Shown here piece by piece: positions 33,101 through 43,345 of a DNA stretch of 64,000 nucleotides. Numbering within the stretch: position 1 is the first letter of the stretch; each line of letters begins with the position of its first letter. Origin of the DNA: Nemophila menziesii (Eukaryota; Streptophyta; Magnoliopsida; Boraginales; Hydrophyllaceae); the NCBI GenBank assembly GCA_029959085.1, contig JARWIR010000010.1, positions 33,038,731 through 33,102,730 of the forward strand, given 5' to 3'. Both the position numbers and the translations under genes were made by a program. The notes under the pieces are model-generated. The model did not search any database. It saw nothing but the letters and a program-made list of their open reading frames with translations, and had not been told where the DNA came from.

Positions 33101-34113
33101 GCTTGTATCTATCTGTTAAAACTGATCATCATGTATATGTTTTACTCTATGTTGATGATATGCTCATTATTTCTAAGTCCCTTAAGTATATATCTGAGTT
33201 AAAGAGTAAACTCAGTAAGGAATTTGATATGAAAGATCTTGGAAATGCTAAGAAAATCTTAGGGATGATGATTGATAGAGATAGAGATAAATGCATGATT
33301 AAGCTTCACCAGGAACCTTATTTGAGAAAAGTAATTTCAAAATTTGGTAGCTTGAATTGCAAAACTGTTATGACTCCTTTGGCTGGTCATTTTGTTTTAT
33401 CTAAACATTTGTGCCCCAAGTCTCAGTCTGATATTCTTAAGATGGATAATGTCCCATATGCTAATGTTATAGGGTCCCTAATGTATGCCATGATTAGTAC
33501 TAGACCAGATTTGTCCTTTGCTATATCTTTATTGAGCAGGTACATGTCAAATCCTGGTTGGGATCATTGGTGTGCTCTTAAACATGTTCTTGCATATGTT
33601 GGAAGTACTTTGAGTGTTGGACTGTGTTATGGAAATCATAATATACCTTTTGAGTTAGTTGGATATGTAGATTCAGATTTTGCTGGAGATAGAGACTCAA
33701 GAAATTCTACTACCTCTTACTGTTTCACTCTTGGAGGTAATTGTATTTCTTGGAAGTCTCAACTTCAACCCTTAGTGGCTTTGTCCACTACTGAGGCTGA
33801 ATATGTGGCTATAACTGATGCTTCTAAAGAAGCAATTTGGCTTCAAAATCTGTTATCTGAAGCATGTATTGTGAAGGGTAAGGCTACTATATTCTCTGAC
33901 AGTCAAAGTGCAATTCAATTGAGTAAAAACCCAGTATATCATGAAAGGACCAAACATATTGATGTTAAGTATCATTATATAAGAGATATACTGGCTAGTG
34001 GTGAAGTTAAGTTGTTGAAAGTGGCTACTGAGGATAATCCTGCTGATTTTGGTACTAAAATTGTTACTAATGTCAAGTTCAAGCATTGCTTGGATTTGCT
34101 TTCTATTTGTTGA
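30118..34113 (+). CDS. Copia gag-pol polyprotein (Tnt1-like), 1331 aa
   Basis: Single frame from ATG 30118, about 125 bases after the primer site. Order is Copia: gag-type N-terminus (residues 1-220), CCHC knuckle C231-C234-H239-C244, and aspartic protease with WILDSG (D286). Then a pre-integrase zinc region around 415-470, and integrase with D479 (HADLWGP), D542 (RTDNGLEF) and E578 (NGVAERMNR), a DD35E spacing. The acidic linker (about 715-790) is followed by reverse transcriptase with LDVKTAFLHG (D926) and YVDDM (D1013, D1014). RNase H follows, with GYVDSDFAGD (D1185) and STTEAEY. All key residues visible are intact and there is no stop or shift. It would make virus-like particles in the cytoplasm and integrate cDNA in the nucleus. 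Length equals the usual Tnt1-type polyprotein. Confidence 0.95.
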   Translation: MTTSTRIDMSVFDGKMDFGVWQKKMKVLLSHHKVGSALIEDIKEWREGELDKEAQIKEEAYNILFLNLSDSVIRQVDGADTALELWGKLETLYASKSVPNLAFLKGSLFNYKMDVSKSIDENLDEFTKMSLVLKGTTMALDDTSKCMILLNAIPESFQVVKDVFQYASTVPTYDQVVTALKTRENELKSLKRTGINMYVNPRTDTTQSLDLAKNKKGKKTTSSKNKETRKCFHCGKAGHLKKNCYKLKNKLNNNESNIASMPKTTDDVFEVLNVSNLSEHASWILDSGCTFHMCPILELFHDLSYVNNETVYMGNNNTCEVKGIGKIKLRMGSGKCIELTNVRYIPDLKRNLISLGALDDLGCVSNVSKGVIHVYKNGKLLLSGVKHAGLYVLDGTHIIGSVNSVTNASSQATTEKWHLRLGHMSQQGLSVLSKQGMLGKDTVGDLPFCETCVLGKQHRVSFKPGTHTSKACLEYVHADLWGPERYDAHGNFKYFLSLVDDFSRRVWTFLLKTKDETFQKIKEWKCLEENQTGLTLKVLRTDNGLEFCNTEFDSYCKTNGILRHRTVRHTPQQNGVAERMNRTLLEKVRCMLFTSGLPKEFWGEALYTATYLVNRSPNRSIGLKTPMEIWKGQKPNLSFLKPFGCAAYAHTKEGKLDPRSIKCIMLGYQNQHGVKGYRLWEKDSRGFKVIVSRDVIFDELTFPFKNGTGTGDDGLPEPAQPQQVVGIEKEVESESSSPVDDHGDEPNPPHDEAEATEDNEGEEHPPESSTGQLQNYQLTRDRTRRETRAPSRYSYADLVYTALNASVEVTNSEPTSYMDAMEAEDRIQWEKAMKEEIKSLHDNNTWVLTELPQKQKVVECRWLFKLKEGISETDPPRYKARLVAKGYTQREGIDFNEIFSPVVKFKTIRAMLAFAACYNLEIEQLDVKTAFLHGDLDETIFMRQPEGFIDPKLPDHVCLLKKSLYGLKQSPRQWYKKFDSFMLKCDYVRSDYDACLYLSVKTDHHVYVLLYVDDMLIISKSLKYISELKSKLSKEFDMKDLGNAKKILGMMIDRDRDKCMIKLHQEPYLRKVISKFGSLNCKTVMTPLAGHFVLSKHLCPKSQSDILKMDNVPYANVIGSLMYAMISTRPDLSFAISLLSRYMSNPGWDHWCALKHVLAYVGSTLSVGLCYGNHNIPFELVGYVDSDFAGDRDSRNSTTSYCFTLGGNCISWKSQLQPLVALSTTEAEYVAITDASKEAIWLQNLLSEACIVKGKATIFSDSQSAIQLSKNPVYHERTKHIDVKYHYIRDILASGEVKLLKVATEDNPADFGTKIVTNVKFKHCLDLLSIC

Positions 34114-34190
34114 TATTTTGCAGGTGGTTTGGGCTGAGATGATGATAGAGATGGCTTAGGCTGGCTAGAAATCCTTGAGGTGCAGTTTCA

Positions 34191-34226
34191 GGTGGAGGTG
34201 GAGGTGTAACACTTCAAGGTGGAGAT
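34191..34226 (+). other. Polypurine tract region of Tnt1-like element
   Basis: AAGGTGGAGAT directly abuts the 3' LTR (34216-34226). A second purine-rich run, GGTGGAGGTGGAGGTG, lies at 34191-34206. Confidence 0.6.
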
Positions 34227-34845
34227 TGAAGAATATATATATGTGGGTATATATATATTATGTGAAGTGTTATGTTTTAATTGGCTGATTACTTATTGAC
34301 GTGGCATTGACGTGGCTTAATCTCGTGCGCTTGATCTTATTACCATCGAATGGCTCTCATTCGCTCGTGATCTTTGTCTCTTATATAAGGGAAAGAGGGT
34401 TGACCGAAGTCATAACCCTTACTCTCTCATCTTCCGCGTTCTCTCTCGTTTCTAATACACTAACCCTAGTTTTGTAGAAGATCAACCTCTGATTCTTCTT
34501 GTAATCGATTAGATAGCTTCTTGATAGTAACATCTCGTGTAATTTGTGATAATCATCTTGATTAATCACTAGATAGCCTTATTCATCTGTTTAGGGTTCG
34601 AGAGTTAGATTAGAAGTGGTATTCATTCGATTGTGTGGTTTTGTATTGTAAGGTGAACTGAAATATTGTATCTCTTGTGTTTTCTAGTAGCCGAGCACCT
34701 CTCATCGGAGCTCAACGTGGATGTAGGTCTGATTTGGACTGAACCACGATAAATTCTGTGTTCTTACTTTCTCGCTTTAATTTCTTGTGTTTGTGGTTAT
34801 TGAGTTGTGAGATTTGAGGATTAATATTGATAGGAAATTACAACA
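34227..34845 (+). repeat. 3' LTR of Tnt1-like element
   Basis: 619 bp, no difference seen from the 5' LTR; followed by target duplication GAGTT. Confidence 0.93.
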
Positions 34846-34850
34846 GAGTT

Positions 34851-35273
34851 CTCCGACAAAATTAGAGTACTTTGATGTACTTTATTTTTACATGTAGTTT
34901 TCTTGTATTTCTATTCTATTGTGTTTGGGTTTATTATATAGGCTAAGTACAATAGAATATCCAAGATTTTTTAGCGCTTGAGGATTCTCTAATTTGGAAA
35001 CAGTACACTTTTGTGAAAAGATTAGGAGTTGCCAAGCACTTTAAGTGTACACTTTTGTGAAAAGATTAGGAGTTGCCAAGCACTTTAAGTTTGCGGTGAA
35101 GTTCAAGTTTCCGACGAAGTTTTGGAATTAAACTTGACGGATCATGTTACTCCGGATAACAATTTGTAACATTTAATTGCATCAAAAACTTGTATAAAAT
35201 TATCGATCAAAAAAAAAAAAAAACTTGTATAAAATTGCTCTTGTGCTAAAAAACCTAAGATGATAGATTAGTG
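34851..35273. other. LINE 3' end and 3' flank of OXS3-like gene 2
   Basis: Continues the LINE past the Copia insertion and then matches 3400-3900 of unit 1. A perfect 44-bp tandem duplication is at 35003-35046 and 35047-35090. No gene. Confidence 0.6.
35003..35090. repeat. 44-bp tandem duplication
   Basis: Two adjacent copies starting GTACACTTTTGTGAAAAG. Unit 1 has only one diverged copy, so this duplication is private to unit 2. Confidence 0.85.
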
Positions 35274-35889
35274 TTATAAGTTTTTCTGTATTGAAATGGA
35301 AGGCTTACTAATAGTTGCAGCAGAAGCAACTCTAAATTTAAGTGAAGCTATAAATGAAGGTTTCTTAGAGGTTTTAGTTATAATAGCTTTTGGACCATAT
35401 TTTCGAGAATTATCTAAACCACGTAATCCTCCTCCATAGATGTTGCTTCTACAAGCTTTCATTCTCTGATTATAAGAACTCTCTTTCTTTGCTAAATCTT
35501 CAAAACTTGTTACACTTGCCAAAGATACAAAAGATTGTGACTTTCCATGATAATACTTTGAAAGTCCTCTCCTGCAAATTATTAATACACAATAAGCTCA
35601 ACATAATTTAAAATGTTAACGGATTAATTAATACATGAAACAAGGATTACGCGAAGTTTGATACTTACTTGATAGGGAGGTGAGACATTAGCTCAGATAA
35701 TTCATACAAAGATTCAGATAAAGATGAAGATGATGATGAAGTTGATGACGTATATTCAGTTGAATCCGATGAAGAAGAAGAAGATGATTTTTCATCCTCT
35801 GAGTTTTCTATCATCATCATTCCATGGACATATTTCTTCATGGCTAAATCTTGATGAATTTGCGTAGTTTCTTTACTGAAAATAGACAT
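35274..35889 (-). CDS. OXS3-family (OXIDATIVE STRESS 3-like) protein, copy 2; two exons
   Basis: Predicted exon 1 is 35889-35669 and exon 2 is 35571-35274, with a 97-bp GT-AG intron at the same place and phase as copy 1. The product is 172 residues. It begins MSIFSKETTQIH, has a longer serine tract, then LYELSELMSHLPIK joined to RGLSKYYHGKSQSF and SLASVTSFEDLAKKE, the OXS3 signature. Differences from copy 1 are concentrated in the serine tract and C-terminus, while the core is nearly unchanged, which suggests the core is under constraint. It continues nine codons past the stop position of copy 1 (KPSISIQKNL). The longer in-frame ATG at 36054 is not favoured because it lies upstream of the TATA box at 35941-35950. 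OXS3 proteins are nuclear stress-tolerance factors; that role here is inference from the family. Confidence 0.85.
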
Positions 35890-35940
35890 ATGGTTAACTA
35901 GAAGAAAGAATAATTTATATGATATCCTCCAATAGTACTC

Positions 35941-35950
35941 TTTATATATA
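35941..35950 (-). promoter_or_regulatory. Probable TATA box of OXS3-like gene 2
   Basis: TATATATAAA on the minus strand, 52 bases before the ATG, exactly as in copy 1. Confidence 0.6.
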
Positions 35951-35954
35951 CTCA

Positions 35955-37150
35955 TTAATGGTTCTCTATAAAGAAAAAAATAAGATAGGTTATAACTTGT
36001 GGTTGCCAGGTTGTGACAAGGTCTTTTGTAAATATAAACTTTCCACATGTCCACGTCTTCGTTTATCTTAGTAATATTATCAATTTATTATTAATATTAA
36101 ATGGTCCTTTTTTTTGGTACAAATATTATATGGTTCGAAATCAATTGCTTTCTCATTCTACTAGGATACAAGATAAGACTAATATTTTGAATACATCCAT
36201 ATCTGACTCACCACCTTCTCATTTGCTGCTCAAAATATTTGCTTTTTTGCCCCCATAGTTATGACACTAAGTCACTAAATAGATAATAATTTACATAGAA
36301 ACAACGTTTTGGGTGTCCGTACGTTTTCTCAAAATATTGGATGATGATAATTAATAGAGTTTTTTTTTTTTTTTGGACAAAAATTATTAATAGAGTTAGA
36401 TACATTGAATTTTTATACTAGCTGTACAAATTCAATTATTACTATTTAGTTTTGCTTTGAAGATTAATACTACTATATATATTTGATCGGAAAGTATTTG
36501 CTATAGCTATTTCTCTAAGTATCACGTTCAGATTTGGAATACATCCCATTTCAAGAAACCCTCCATGTAGTTTAATTAAAGAAAGTCAAGGGTTATATGT
36601 TGTTAATTGGCTAACTAAATCACAAACTACTAAATAAAATAATGTTATCCTAATAGTGTAAATAATATGATATCCCAATAATAATCTAGTCAGGTTCACT
36701 AAGAAACGAGCTAATCACAATAAATTATTAATAGAATGACTTTGATGGCTAGGTGGTCTCGTCCATGAAAGTGACCAAATTAAATTTTTACCGGAACTCT
36801 ATTTAATTAATTTATTACTCTTAACCATTTTTTACGTGTGATTTTTTTGTTCAAATTAAAAAATAATTTCAATACTTGCCTAATGTACAATTTTTAATAT
36901 TACAATATAATTATGGATTAATAATCCAAAATGGTTCAATAGGTAGACTATTAAAGTCACCCAAAGAGAGACTCATATTTCTAATTTTATAATTTAATAC
37001 ATTGTGGGAAAAACTCCTGTTATTTCCCGTACAATACATGTACGGATTTTGATAAGTTATCTCTCTTCTATTACTATTTTCTCCTATGTAAACATTTGGC
37101 AAGTAACAATTAAGCGACATAACCCTAACTATTTTAAATTATTAGAATTA
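35955..37150. other. Upstream region of OXS3-like gene 2, conserved with copy 1
   Basis: Aligns with 4560-5667 and 6360-6427 of unit 1, without the hAT-type insertion found there. No gene seen. A T-run with TTGGACAAAAATTATTAATAG near 36,360 is private to this copy. Confidence 0.6.
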
Positions 37151-37600
37151 ATTAGGATATATGTGCGCAGTCACTAATTGACACATTATTTGGCGAAAGT
37201 AAAAATCAAATTTAAGAAATTACTTGTAACTAAGGTGTTATAGGTATCATTAGTGATCATACAATCTTGAAAGGACATAGAGGTTACTTGTTTTGATTTT
37301 TGGTTTTATGAATGTCGTTTGTTTTTGGTTGGTATGATGTTTCTGAGGTAATTAGTGTTAGGTTGTAGTATTTTTTAAAAAACTTATTAAAATGTGTACG
37401 GGGTAGGCAATGTCTATGCAGATGAGTGTTTTATTGTTTGGTATCTGAAAATGTGGGGTTGTATGAGTGTCAATGAAATTTTACCCGTCAACAAGTATGT
37501 GGATGAGGTGGGGGCTGATAGTTCTAGATGTCTAAAACTATGAGTGCAAATGGATTTTTAGCCAATATTTTGAAAAACCATAATGTCTCGGTAGGACTGG
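37151..37600. other. Unassigned stretch before the second LINE
   Basis: Nothing recognised. Probably the decayed 5' end of the LINE that follows. Confidence 0.35.
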
Positions 37601-37619
37601 AGCTCCAATATTTTGAGCC

Positions 37620-38340
37620 TAAGAAAGTGAGATGCTTCAACTACTCGAGAGTGATGTATAACGGTTGACCAAGAGTTTGGGTTTTCACTTATTGGTTATG
37701 TTGCCGCAAAATACACCGGACATGGAGGATATTAGAATGATTATGAGGGAATAAAATGTTGGGCGTAATGTGAGGAGACACCCTACCGGATGGCTTGTGT
37801 TTAAATTTGAAAATGATAAGGATAGAACGAGTTCTCTCACTAAAGGATCTTATGTTTTGTATGGAATGATGCTATTACTTACCGAGATTCTGAATTTTTT
37901 GAATTTTGGGCATCTTGAGATTACAAAGATTCCTTTATGGATCATCATTAGGAATCTCCCAGAACAAGCTCGTACTTTCTATGGATTAGCAAAAGTAGCA
38001 TCGCAAATTGGGAAGCCTTACAGATGGTATTACTATGGAAAGTGAGGATATTAGCAATTCGTGAGTGCTTGTGGAGTTGGAAATTAGTAAAGGGGGGAGG
38101 ATTTTATGGAGTTTGGATCACATAACGGGAAGAAGTTTCCTATTAAAATTAATTATGAGAATTTACTTACTTGTTGTAAAAAGTGTAAAGCTTTTGGTCA
38201 TTTGGAATATAAGTGTTTCTATGATCACAAAAATACCAATGAATCGAGGGCTCACAACAAGACTAGTTACATGTTTCGAAATGTAGATGGTCATCCACTG
38301 TCTACACTGCAGAATCTACAGGTGGGACCATTGTATTGAC
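37620..38340 (+). pseudogene. LINE ORF1 remnant: DUF4283-like domain and CCHC knuckle
   Basis: The piece at 37770-38045 reads HPTGWLVFKFENDKDR and then KIPLWIIIRNLPEQARTFYG, followed by LAKVASQIGKP, as in the DUF4283 domain of plant LINE ORF1 proteins. About 60 bases later, in another frame, the phrase INYENLLTCCKKCKAFGHLE leads into KC and gives a C-x2-C-x4-H-x4-C knuckle. Confidence 0.7.
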
Positions 38341-38465
38341 GCGTGGGACAACAACTCCTCTTGCAGTTGTTGTAGGATTAGGGAACCAGTCAGCAGCTAA
38401 AAAAAATTCTGCAACTTTACCTTCTGTTGCACTGGCCGAACATCACATCAGTTTAGAAACAGCAG

Positions 38466-38925
38466 GCTATGTTGTAGATCTCGGTTTTGGACGCTAGGCG
38501 GTCGACCGGGGCCTAGCGCCTAGGCGGGATTACACGGGGCCTAGGCGGAATTATACGGTTATGAATCTCGGTGTGTAATTTTGTATATTTAGTAATATAT
38601 GTGTAGTAATTATAGCAATTTTAACTATTTAAGTCATAACATTCATCTAACAAAACTATATTTATATACAAATACTAAAAGTTGAGTTATAATATCAACT
38701 ACAAAAATCTCAAGAATTAAAAAAATGACAAAAAAGTCTATGCGGACATGTTTTTCCATTAATCAACGCCTAGGCGGCCTTTTTTTTCAATTAATCGGTG
38801 CCTAATGGGCTAGGCGCCTATTCCACAGTGACTAAGGCGCTAGGCGAAAACGCCTAAAATTTTAATTAGGCGTAAGTGGCTGAGGGGGGAGTTGACGCCT
38901 AGGCAGGGGGATCTAAAGCATAGTC
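38466..38925. mobile_element. Small hAT-like MITE with GCCTAGGCGG repeats, copy 2
   Basis: Same family as 23692-24140: left GCTATGTTGTAGATCTCGG, right GATCTAAAGCATAGTC, and GCCTAGGCGG words near both ends. It is flanked by AACAGCAG (38458-38465) and AACAGGTG (38926-38933), an imperfect 8-bp target duplication. Confidence 0.7.
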
Positions 38926-39509
38926 AACAGGTGACAGCTCGGCATACTCCAGTCCAGCGGTAACAGCTCAAGAGAAGCATCACAAAATAGCGTCGGTGAA
39001 GACTGTTGTTTTCCGACAGGCATCTGCTGCTGTTCTGCAGATTTTTTTTGGAAAAGAATCTGCTGCAAATTTTGAGGTAAAAGGTTCTGGAAATTCTGCA
39101 GTCATTTTTTTTCAAATAAAAAAGGTGGAAGCACTGAAAATGAGCTTGAAAGCGAGGACAAAATGTGGATGAGTTTGGCACGGATATAAAAATTACAGGA
39201 ACATGAAATATATTGGGACATGGTGAAGTTGTGAAAAGGCCGGGTAAACAACATGTGGACTATTGTGGATGAGACGGGAAATTCAGGTTTTTTATTTTAA
39301 GCGAGTGGCTTAACTAGTAGTGGTATAGTCGCGGGTTTTGAAAGCAAGTTTGAATAGCCGTTTGAGTTGGTTTTTTGTAAAAGAACCAAGAAGAGGGAGG
39401 ATAGTGAGCTAAAAGTCTTACTTGCTAGAAGATAACAAATCCGTAAAAAGAAAATGTATTGGAGAGCTAAAGACGCTAGTATTAGAAATGCGAATATGGG
39501 GAAACCCTC

Positions 39510-40290
39510 TGATACATATTAATATTTATAACAACATGGAATACTAGGGGTTTTGGATCTACCCATAAGAGGCGAGGTGTAGTTAACTTAATTAGGAAGA
39601 AAAACATTGATATCTAGGGTATTTTAAATACAAAGAGTAACAAGAAGATTGTGGATTTTTTTTAAGAACAATGCATAGAGGGGGAAGTATGTTGATAATT
39701 TTGATCTTGCTAAGCATGGGAGAATTCTTATTATTTGGGACCCGAAAAAAGTCGAGGTGGAGATTCTTGCTAAAATGCCCCAAACTATCCATTTCAGAGT
39801 TGTGTGTAAGGTAACTTCTCTTAACCTTTACACTTCTTTTATTTACAGATTTAATAATAAAAATTGAGAAGGATTTTGTGGAAGAATCTTATTGAGCATG
39901 CATCGACTTTTGATTATTCGTGACTTTTATTGGGTGGTTTTAATACTATTCTTCCTCACAATGAGAGGATTAATGGGAAGAAAGTTACTTTGGGGGATTT
40001 TGAGAAATTTGCGGATTTTTGCGATAGTCTTGGGTTGGAGGATGTACAATTTTCGAGGCAATTATTCACTTGGGACAATAATTATGTCCTTAGTAGGATT
40101 GGTCGTGTTTTAGATAATCGTAAACTTGAAACTTCAGATCATTACGTTCATCCTGAGTTTTTACCGAAATCTAACATTTTCAATTACTCTTCTTGTGTTG
40201 CTTCATTATTTTCACAAAATGTTAAAAGAATCACTCATTTTTTATTCTTCAACATGTGGGTAGAACATGCGGATTATAATTAAACGATGG
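39510..40290 (+). pseudogene. LINE endonuclease domain remnant
   Basis: From about 39,530 the translation reads TTWNTRGFG, then RRGVVNLIRKKNIDI, the opening of the exonuclease/endonuclease/phosphatase domain of LINEs. Later (39930-40283) GGFNTIL stands where GDFN is expected, and SRIGRVLDN plus SDHYV match the S-R-D and SDH motifs. The catalytic Asp of GDFN is changed and frames are broken, so it is inactive. Confidence 0.75.
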
Positions 40291-40469
40291 AAAATGGATA
40301 GAATAAGAGTCTCATTTTGGGTAAGAAGCAATATATAGTATGCCAAAAGTTACGGGCTTTGAAGTTCGATTTTAAGAAATCTTAATAATGATCATTTTTC
40401 ACATATTTCCGAGAGAGCTAAGAAGGTAAGAGAAGAGATTGAAATGGCCGAGTATAGTTTCTAACAAAA

Positions 40470-42090
40470 CTTGGGTAATGATATTAATTTTGATGAGTTA
40501 GTTGGGATTCGGGAAAAAATGAAATCTCTTGAGAAAGTCAAGATTAGTTTGCTTCAACAAAAATCTAAGCTTGGTTATAAGCTAAAGGGTGATAGATGTT
40601 CTAAACTATCTCATGGTCTTATAAAGAGCAAACAAAGGCGTCGGTTTATTCCAAATATCTTACTTCCTAATGGTGAAGTCAATACTTTGTGTATGATACA
40701 TGTATTGAAAGCTTTAAGGCTTTGTTAGGTACTAAATATATTGCTTTAAATGTTGATCATGAAGTGTTTAATTAAGGTAATATTCTTTCGCATGAACAAG
40801 GGGTCGATATGTGTAAAGATGTCTCCGATCTTGAGATTAAGGAGTATTTTTTGCATTGATAATGACAAAGCTTCCAGCCCTGATGGCTAATCTTCACTCT
40901 TTTTTAAGCGGTCGTGGAATCTTATTGGTGAAAAAATTGTTCAAGAGGTACTGACTTTTGATTTCTGGCTTTTTGCTTAAACAACTTAATACTACTATTA
41001 TTGCTTTGATTCCGAAAAATAATGATCTGATTAGAGTTGATGATTCGTGTTATTTCTTGTTGGCACGTGATATACAAGGCGATCACAATGATTATTGCGG
41101 ATCGGGTAAAACCGGTTCTTGATCAACTCTTGGACAACGCTCAAATTGCGTCAGTTTGCGGAAGATCAATGCCCGAGAATATTCACCTCATGCAAGAACT
41201 GTTGAGGGGTTCTAATAATAATAGTATCTCTTCGAGATGTACCATTAAGACCGATTTGTGTAAAGTGTCTGATTCTATTTATTAGGATTTTTTTCATGAG
41301 GTTCTTGAGGGTTTCAATTTTTCGGAGAAGTTTGTTGTCTGGATTATGGTTTGTGTCACTACTCCTTAATATTCGGTGGCAATAAATGGTGAATTTCATG
41401 GATTCTTTAAAGGGGGAAAAGGCCTAAGGAAAGGTAATCATATCTCTCCTTATCTCTTTATTCTTTGTCTTGTATATCTATCTAGGCTTTTGAAGAAAAA
41501 TAAAAAAAATCAAGGATTCAAGTACCATATGAAGTTTGGTAAAGAAAAGATTACGCGTTTTGCCTTCAACGATGATTTAATACGCTTATCCAAAGGGGAT
41601 CACTTGTCTGTTAAGATACTTATGGATAGCTTAAAGAGTTTCAGTAATTGTTTGGGTCTACATTTAAATGTAACAAAGTTGGATATTTATTATGTGGGGC
41701 TCAAAAGTGAAGAGCTTGAGAATATTTTAACGACTACACGCTTGGTTAAAGGAGACATCCCTTTTTATTCTTTAGGTGTAACTCTTGGTTTTTCCATTTT
41801 GCTTTCAAGAGACTACAAAACTCTTTTTGACAAATTAGAGGGGTGTGTGAGATCTTTTAATGCTTTTTCCTTTCTTTTGCGGGAAGATTGGAACTTATCA
41901 GATCGTTTATTCAAGTTGTTATTTGCTTTTGGTCCACTATATTCCCGGTTCTGGTTGGTGTATGTGATCGAGTCATTACAATTTGTAGGAATTTTTATTG
42001 GGATAGGAAGCAACCACAAAATGGAGCAAAAAAAAATTTCTGAAAGAGAAGGGCGGTCTTGGGTTGAAAGAGTTGGGTGCTTGAAATAAA
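40470..42090 (+). pseudogene. LINE reverse transcriptase remnant
   Basis: A linker piece (40471-40728) includes GYKLKGDRCSKLSHGLIKSK, as before LINE reverse transcriptase. Then come VSCWHVIYKAITMIIADRVK and SMPENIHLMQELLRG (41037-41285). The long piece at 41376-42089 has INGEFHGFFKGGKGLRKGN, SPYLFILCL and FAFNDDLIRLSKGD, in which the catalytic F/YADD is FNDD, followed by GLHLNVTK. Stops separate the pieces. Confidence 0.8.
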
Positions 42091-42099
42091 GCATTGTTA

Positions 42100-42740
42100 A
42101 TGAAGATGTTTCCGAAGATTTTCGCTAAAAATGACTCTCTTTGGATAAAATGGATTTATAGGGAGTATTTTCAAAATGTAAGCTTTTGGGAGTGGAAACC
42201 GAGGAAGGTGGATTCTCCTCTTTTGAAGAATATTTGGGAGTTAAGAGGTGATTCGAGGATTGACTGTGATTGATGGTAGAGAGTGTGTTTTGACACTGTA
42301 GTTCTCCTTGGAAAATGATCATCCTATTATTCATGTGGGTCTAGTGAGAACTTTTATGCTTCATATAAGAAACCTTATGACTTGTTTCACCGTCGACCTT
42401 TTTGAGGCCTTGGGCAAATATTATTTGGGATTCTTGTGTCACTTCTAAACATTACATTGTTGTTTGGATTGAATTAAGGGAAAGACTCAAGACAAAATAT
42501 CGTATGACTTACTTGGAGTTGGATCCACTTTGTGCTTTATGTGGTGAAGACTTTTACTCAAATAAGCACCTTTATTTTGATTGTGCTTATGCGAGAGATA
42601 TTTGGAATGGGATTAAGAAGTGGTTGGGTATTATTAAGGAGATGAATACTCTCTGAGCGATTTGAATTGGCTTAAGAAGCTTAAATATCAAGAGAATCGG
42701 AGGAGAAAGGCTTAGAGGATAGCTTTTAGATCCACCGTGT
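42100..42740 (+). pseudogene. LINE zf-RVT C-terminal remnant
   Basis: The piece at 42402-42656 reads LDPLCALCGEDFYSNKHLYF, then DCAYARDIWNGIKKW, matching the C-x2-C...H-x4/5-C zf-RVT domain that ends plant LINE polyproteins. Upstream, LWIKWIYREYFQN (about 42,140) and SFWEWKP fit the region before it. Confidence 0.7.
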
Positions 42741-42749
42741 ATTGCATAT

Positions 42750-43345
42750 GGAGGGAAAGGAATTATCTTGCCCCATCCAAGAATTTTTGCGTTTAGGATT
42801 AGAAGACTTCTATGCTACCTCGTGTCCAACCCCAAACTCATCTTTTTGTTTCTTTCTCACAGTATCTTGGGGGCTTATAGCTTCTGACTTCTTGGTCACA
42901 ACTCTAATTACTGATAGTTCTCGTGACTCGTTTTTCTTCTTCTTTCCTGAAACATCAAATGTTTTAGATTCATCTTTACGTAGAGTCACGATTCCTTCAT
43001 TCACATTGACTATGGTGACACTCATGGCTAGGAATGAACCCCCAAGTATGAATGGGACATTCTTATATGCTTCACAATCAAGAATAATAAAGTCTTGGAA
43101 ATAAAAAGGTTACCTACTTGGACGAGCATGCACTCGATCACTCCCGACGGGTTGGATGTTGATTGATCCTCAAATTGTAAGGTTACGGACGTCGGTTTTG
43201 CGTCTCAAATACCGATCTCGTTGAATACACTTTTGGGCATATCACACATCGCCTTTCCTTCAAATACACCACCTATTTTTATTGGGAGACTAAAACTTCC
43301 AGGATCTTTAAGCTTTAGTGGTAACGTCCGCTGAACTTGTGCCTA
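42750..43345 (-). pseudogene. Gypsy (Athila-like) protease-region fragment
   Basis: On the minus strand, KLPGSFSLP-like sequence (near 43,290) and VSVTIVNVNEGIVTLRKDES (42810-43025) correspond in order to the protease region of Athila element 2 (54,850 down to about 54,340). A further match is EFGVGHEV, shared with its chromodomain-side segment. It has no LTRs and is heavily mutated. It follows a LINE end on one side and block B on the other. Confidence 0.65.

Larger units (their letters stand above)
29360..34845 (+). mobile_element. Intact Tnt1-like (Copia, Tork-type) LTR retrotransposon
   Basis: A 5486-bp element with two 619-bp LTRs in which I saw no difference, and a perfect 5-bp target duplication GAGTT (29355-29359 and 34846-34850). 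It has a primer site for initiator methionyl-tRNA (TGGTATCAGAGC), an uninterrupted gag-pol frame and a purine-rich tract next to the 3' LTR. Element size, LTR length and polyprotein length are close to those of tobacco Tnt1. It sits in the 3' part of the unit 2 LINE; the same place in unit 1 is uninterrupted. It is the only element here that looks autonomous. Confidence 0.95.
37601..42740 (+). mobile_element. Near full-length but decayed L1-type LINE, distinct from the unit LINE
   Basis: Pieces of both LINE ORFs occur in the normal order on the plus strand: nucleic-acid-binding ORF1, endonuclease, reverse transcriptase and zf-RVT. Frameshifts and stops occur throughout. A small hAT-like MITE (38466-38925) lies between ORF1 and endonuclease. 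It has no equivalent in unit 1, so it entered unit 2 later or was lost from unit 1. The 3' end is joined to a Gypsy fragment without a visible poly-A tail. Confidence 0.75.
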
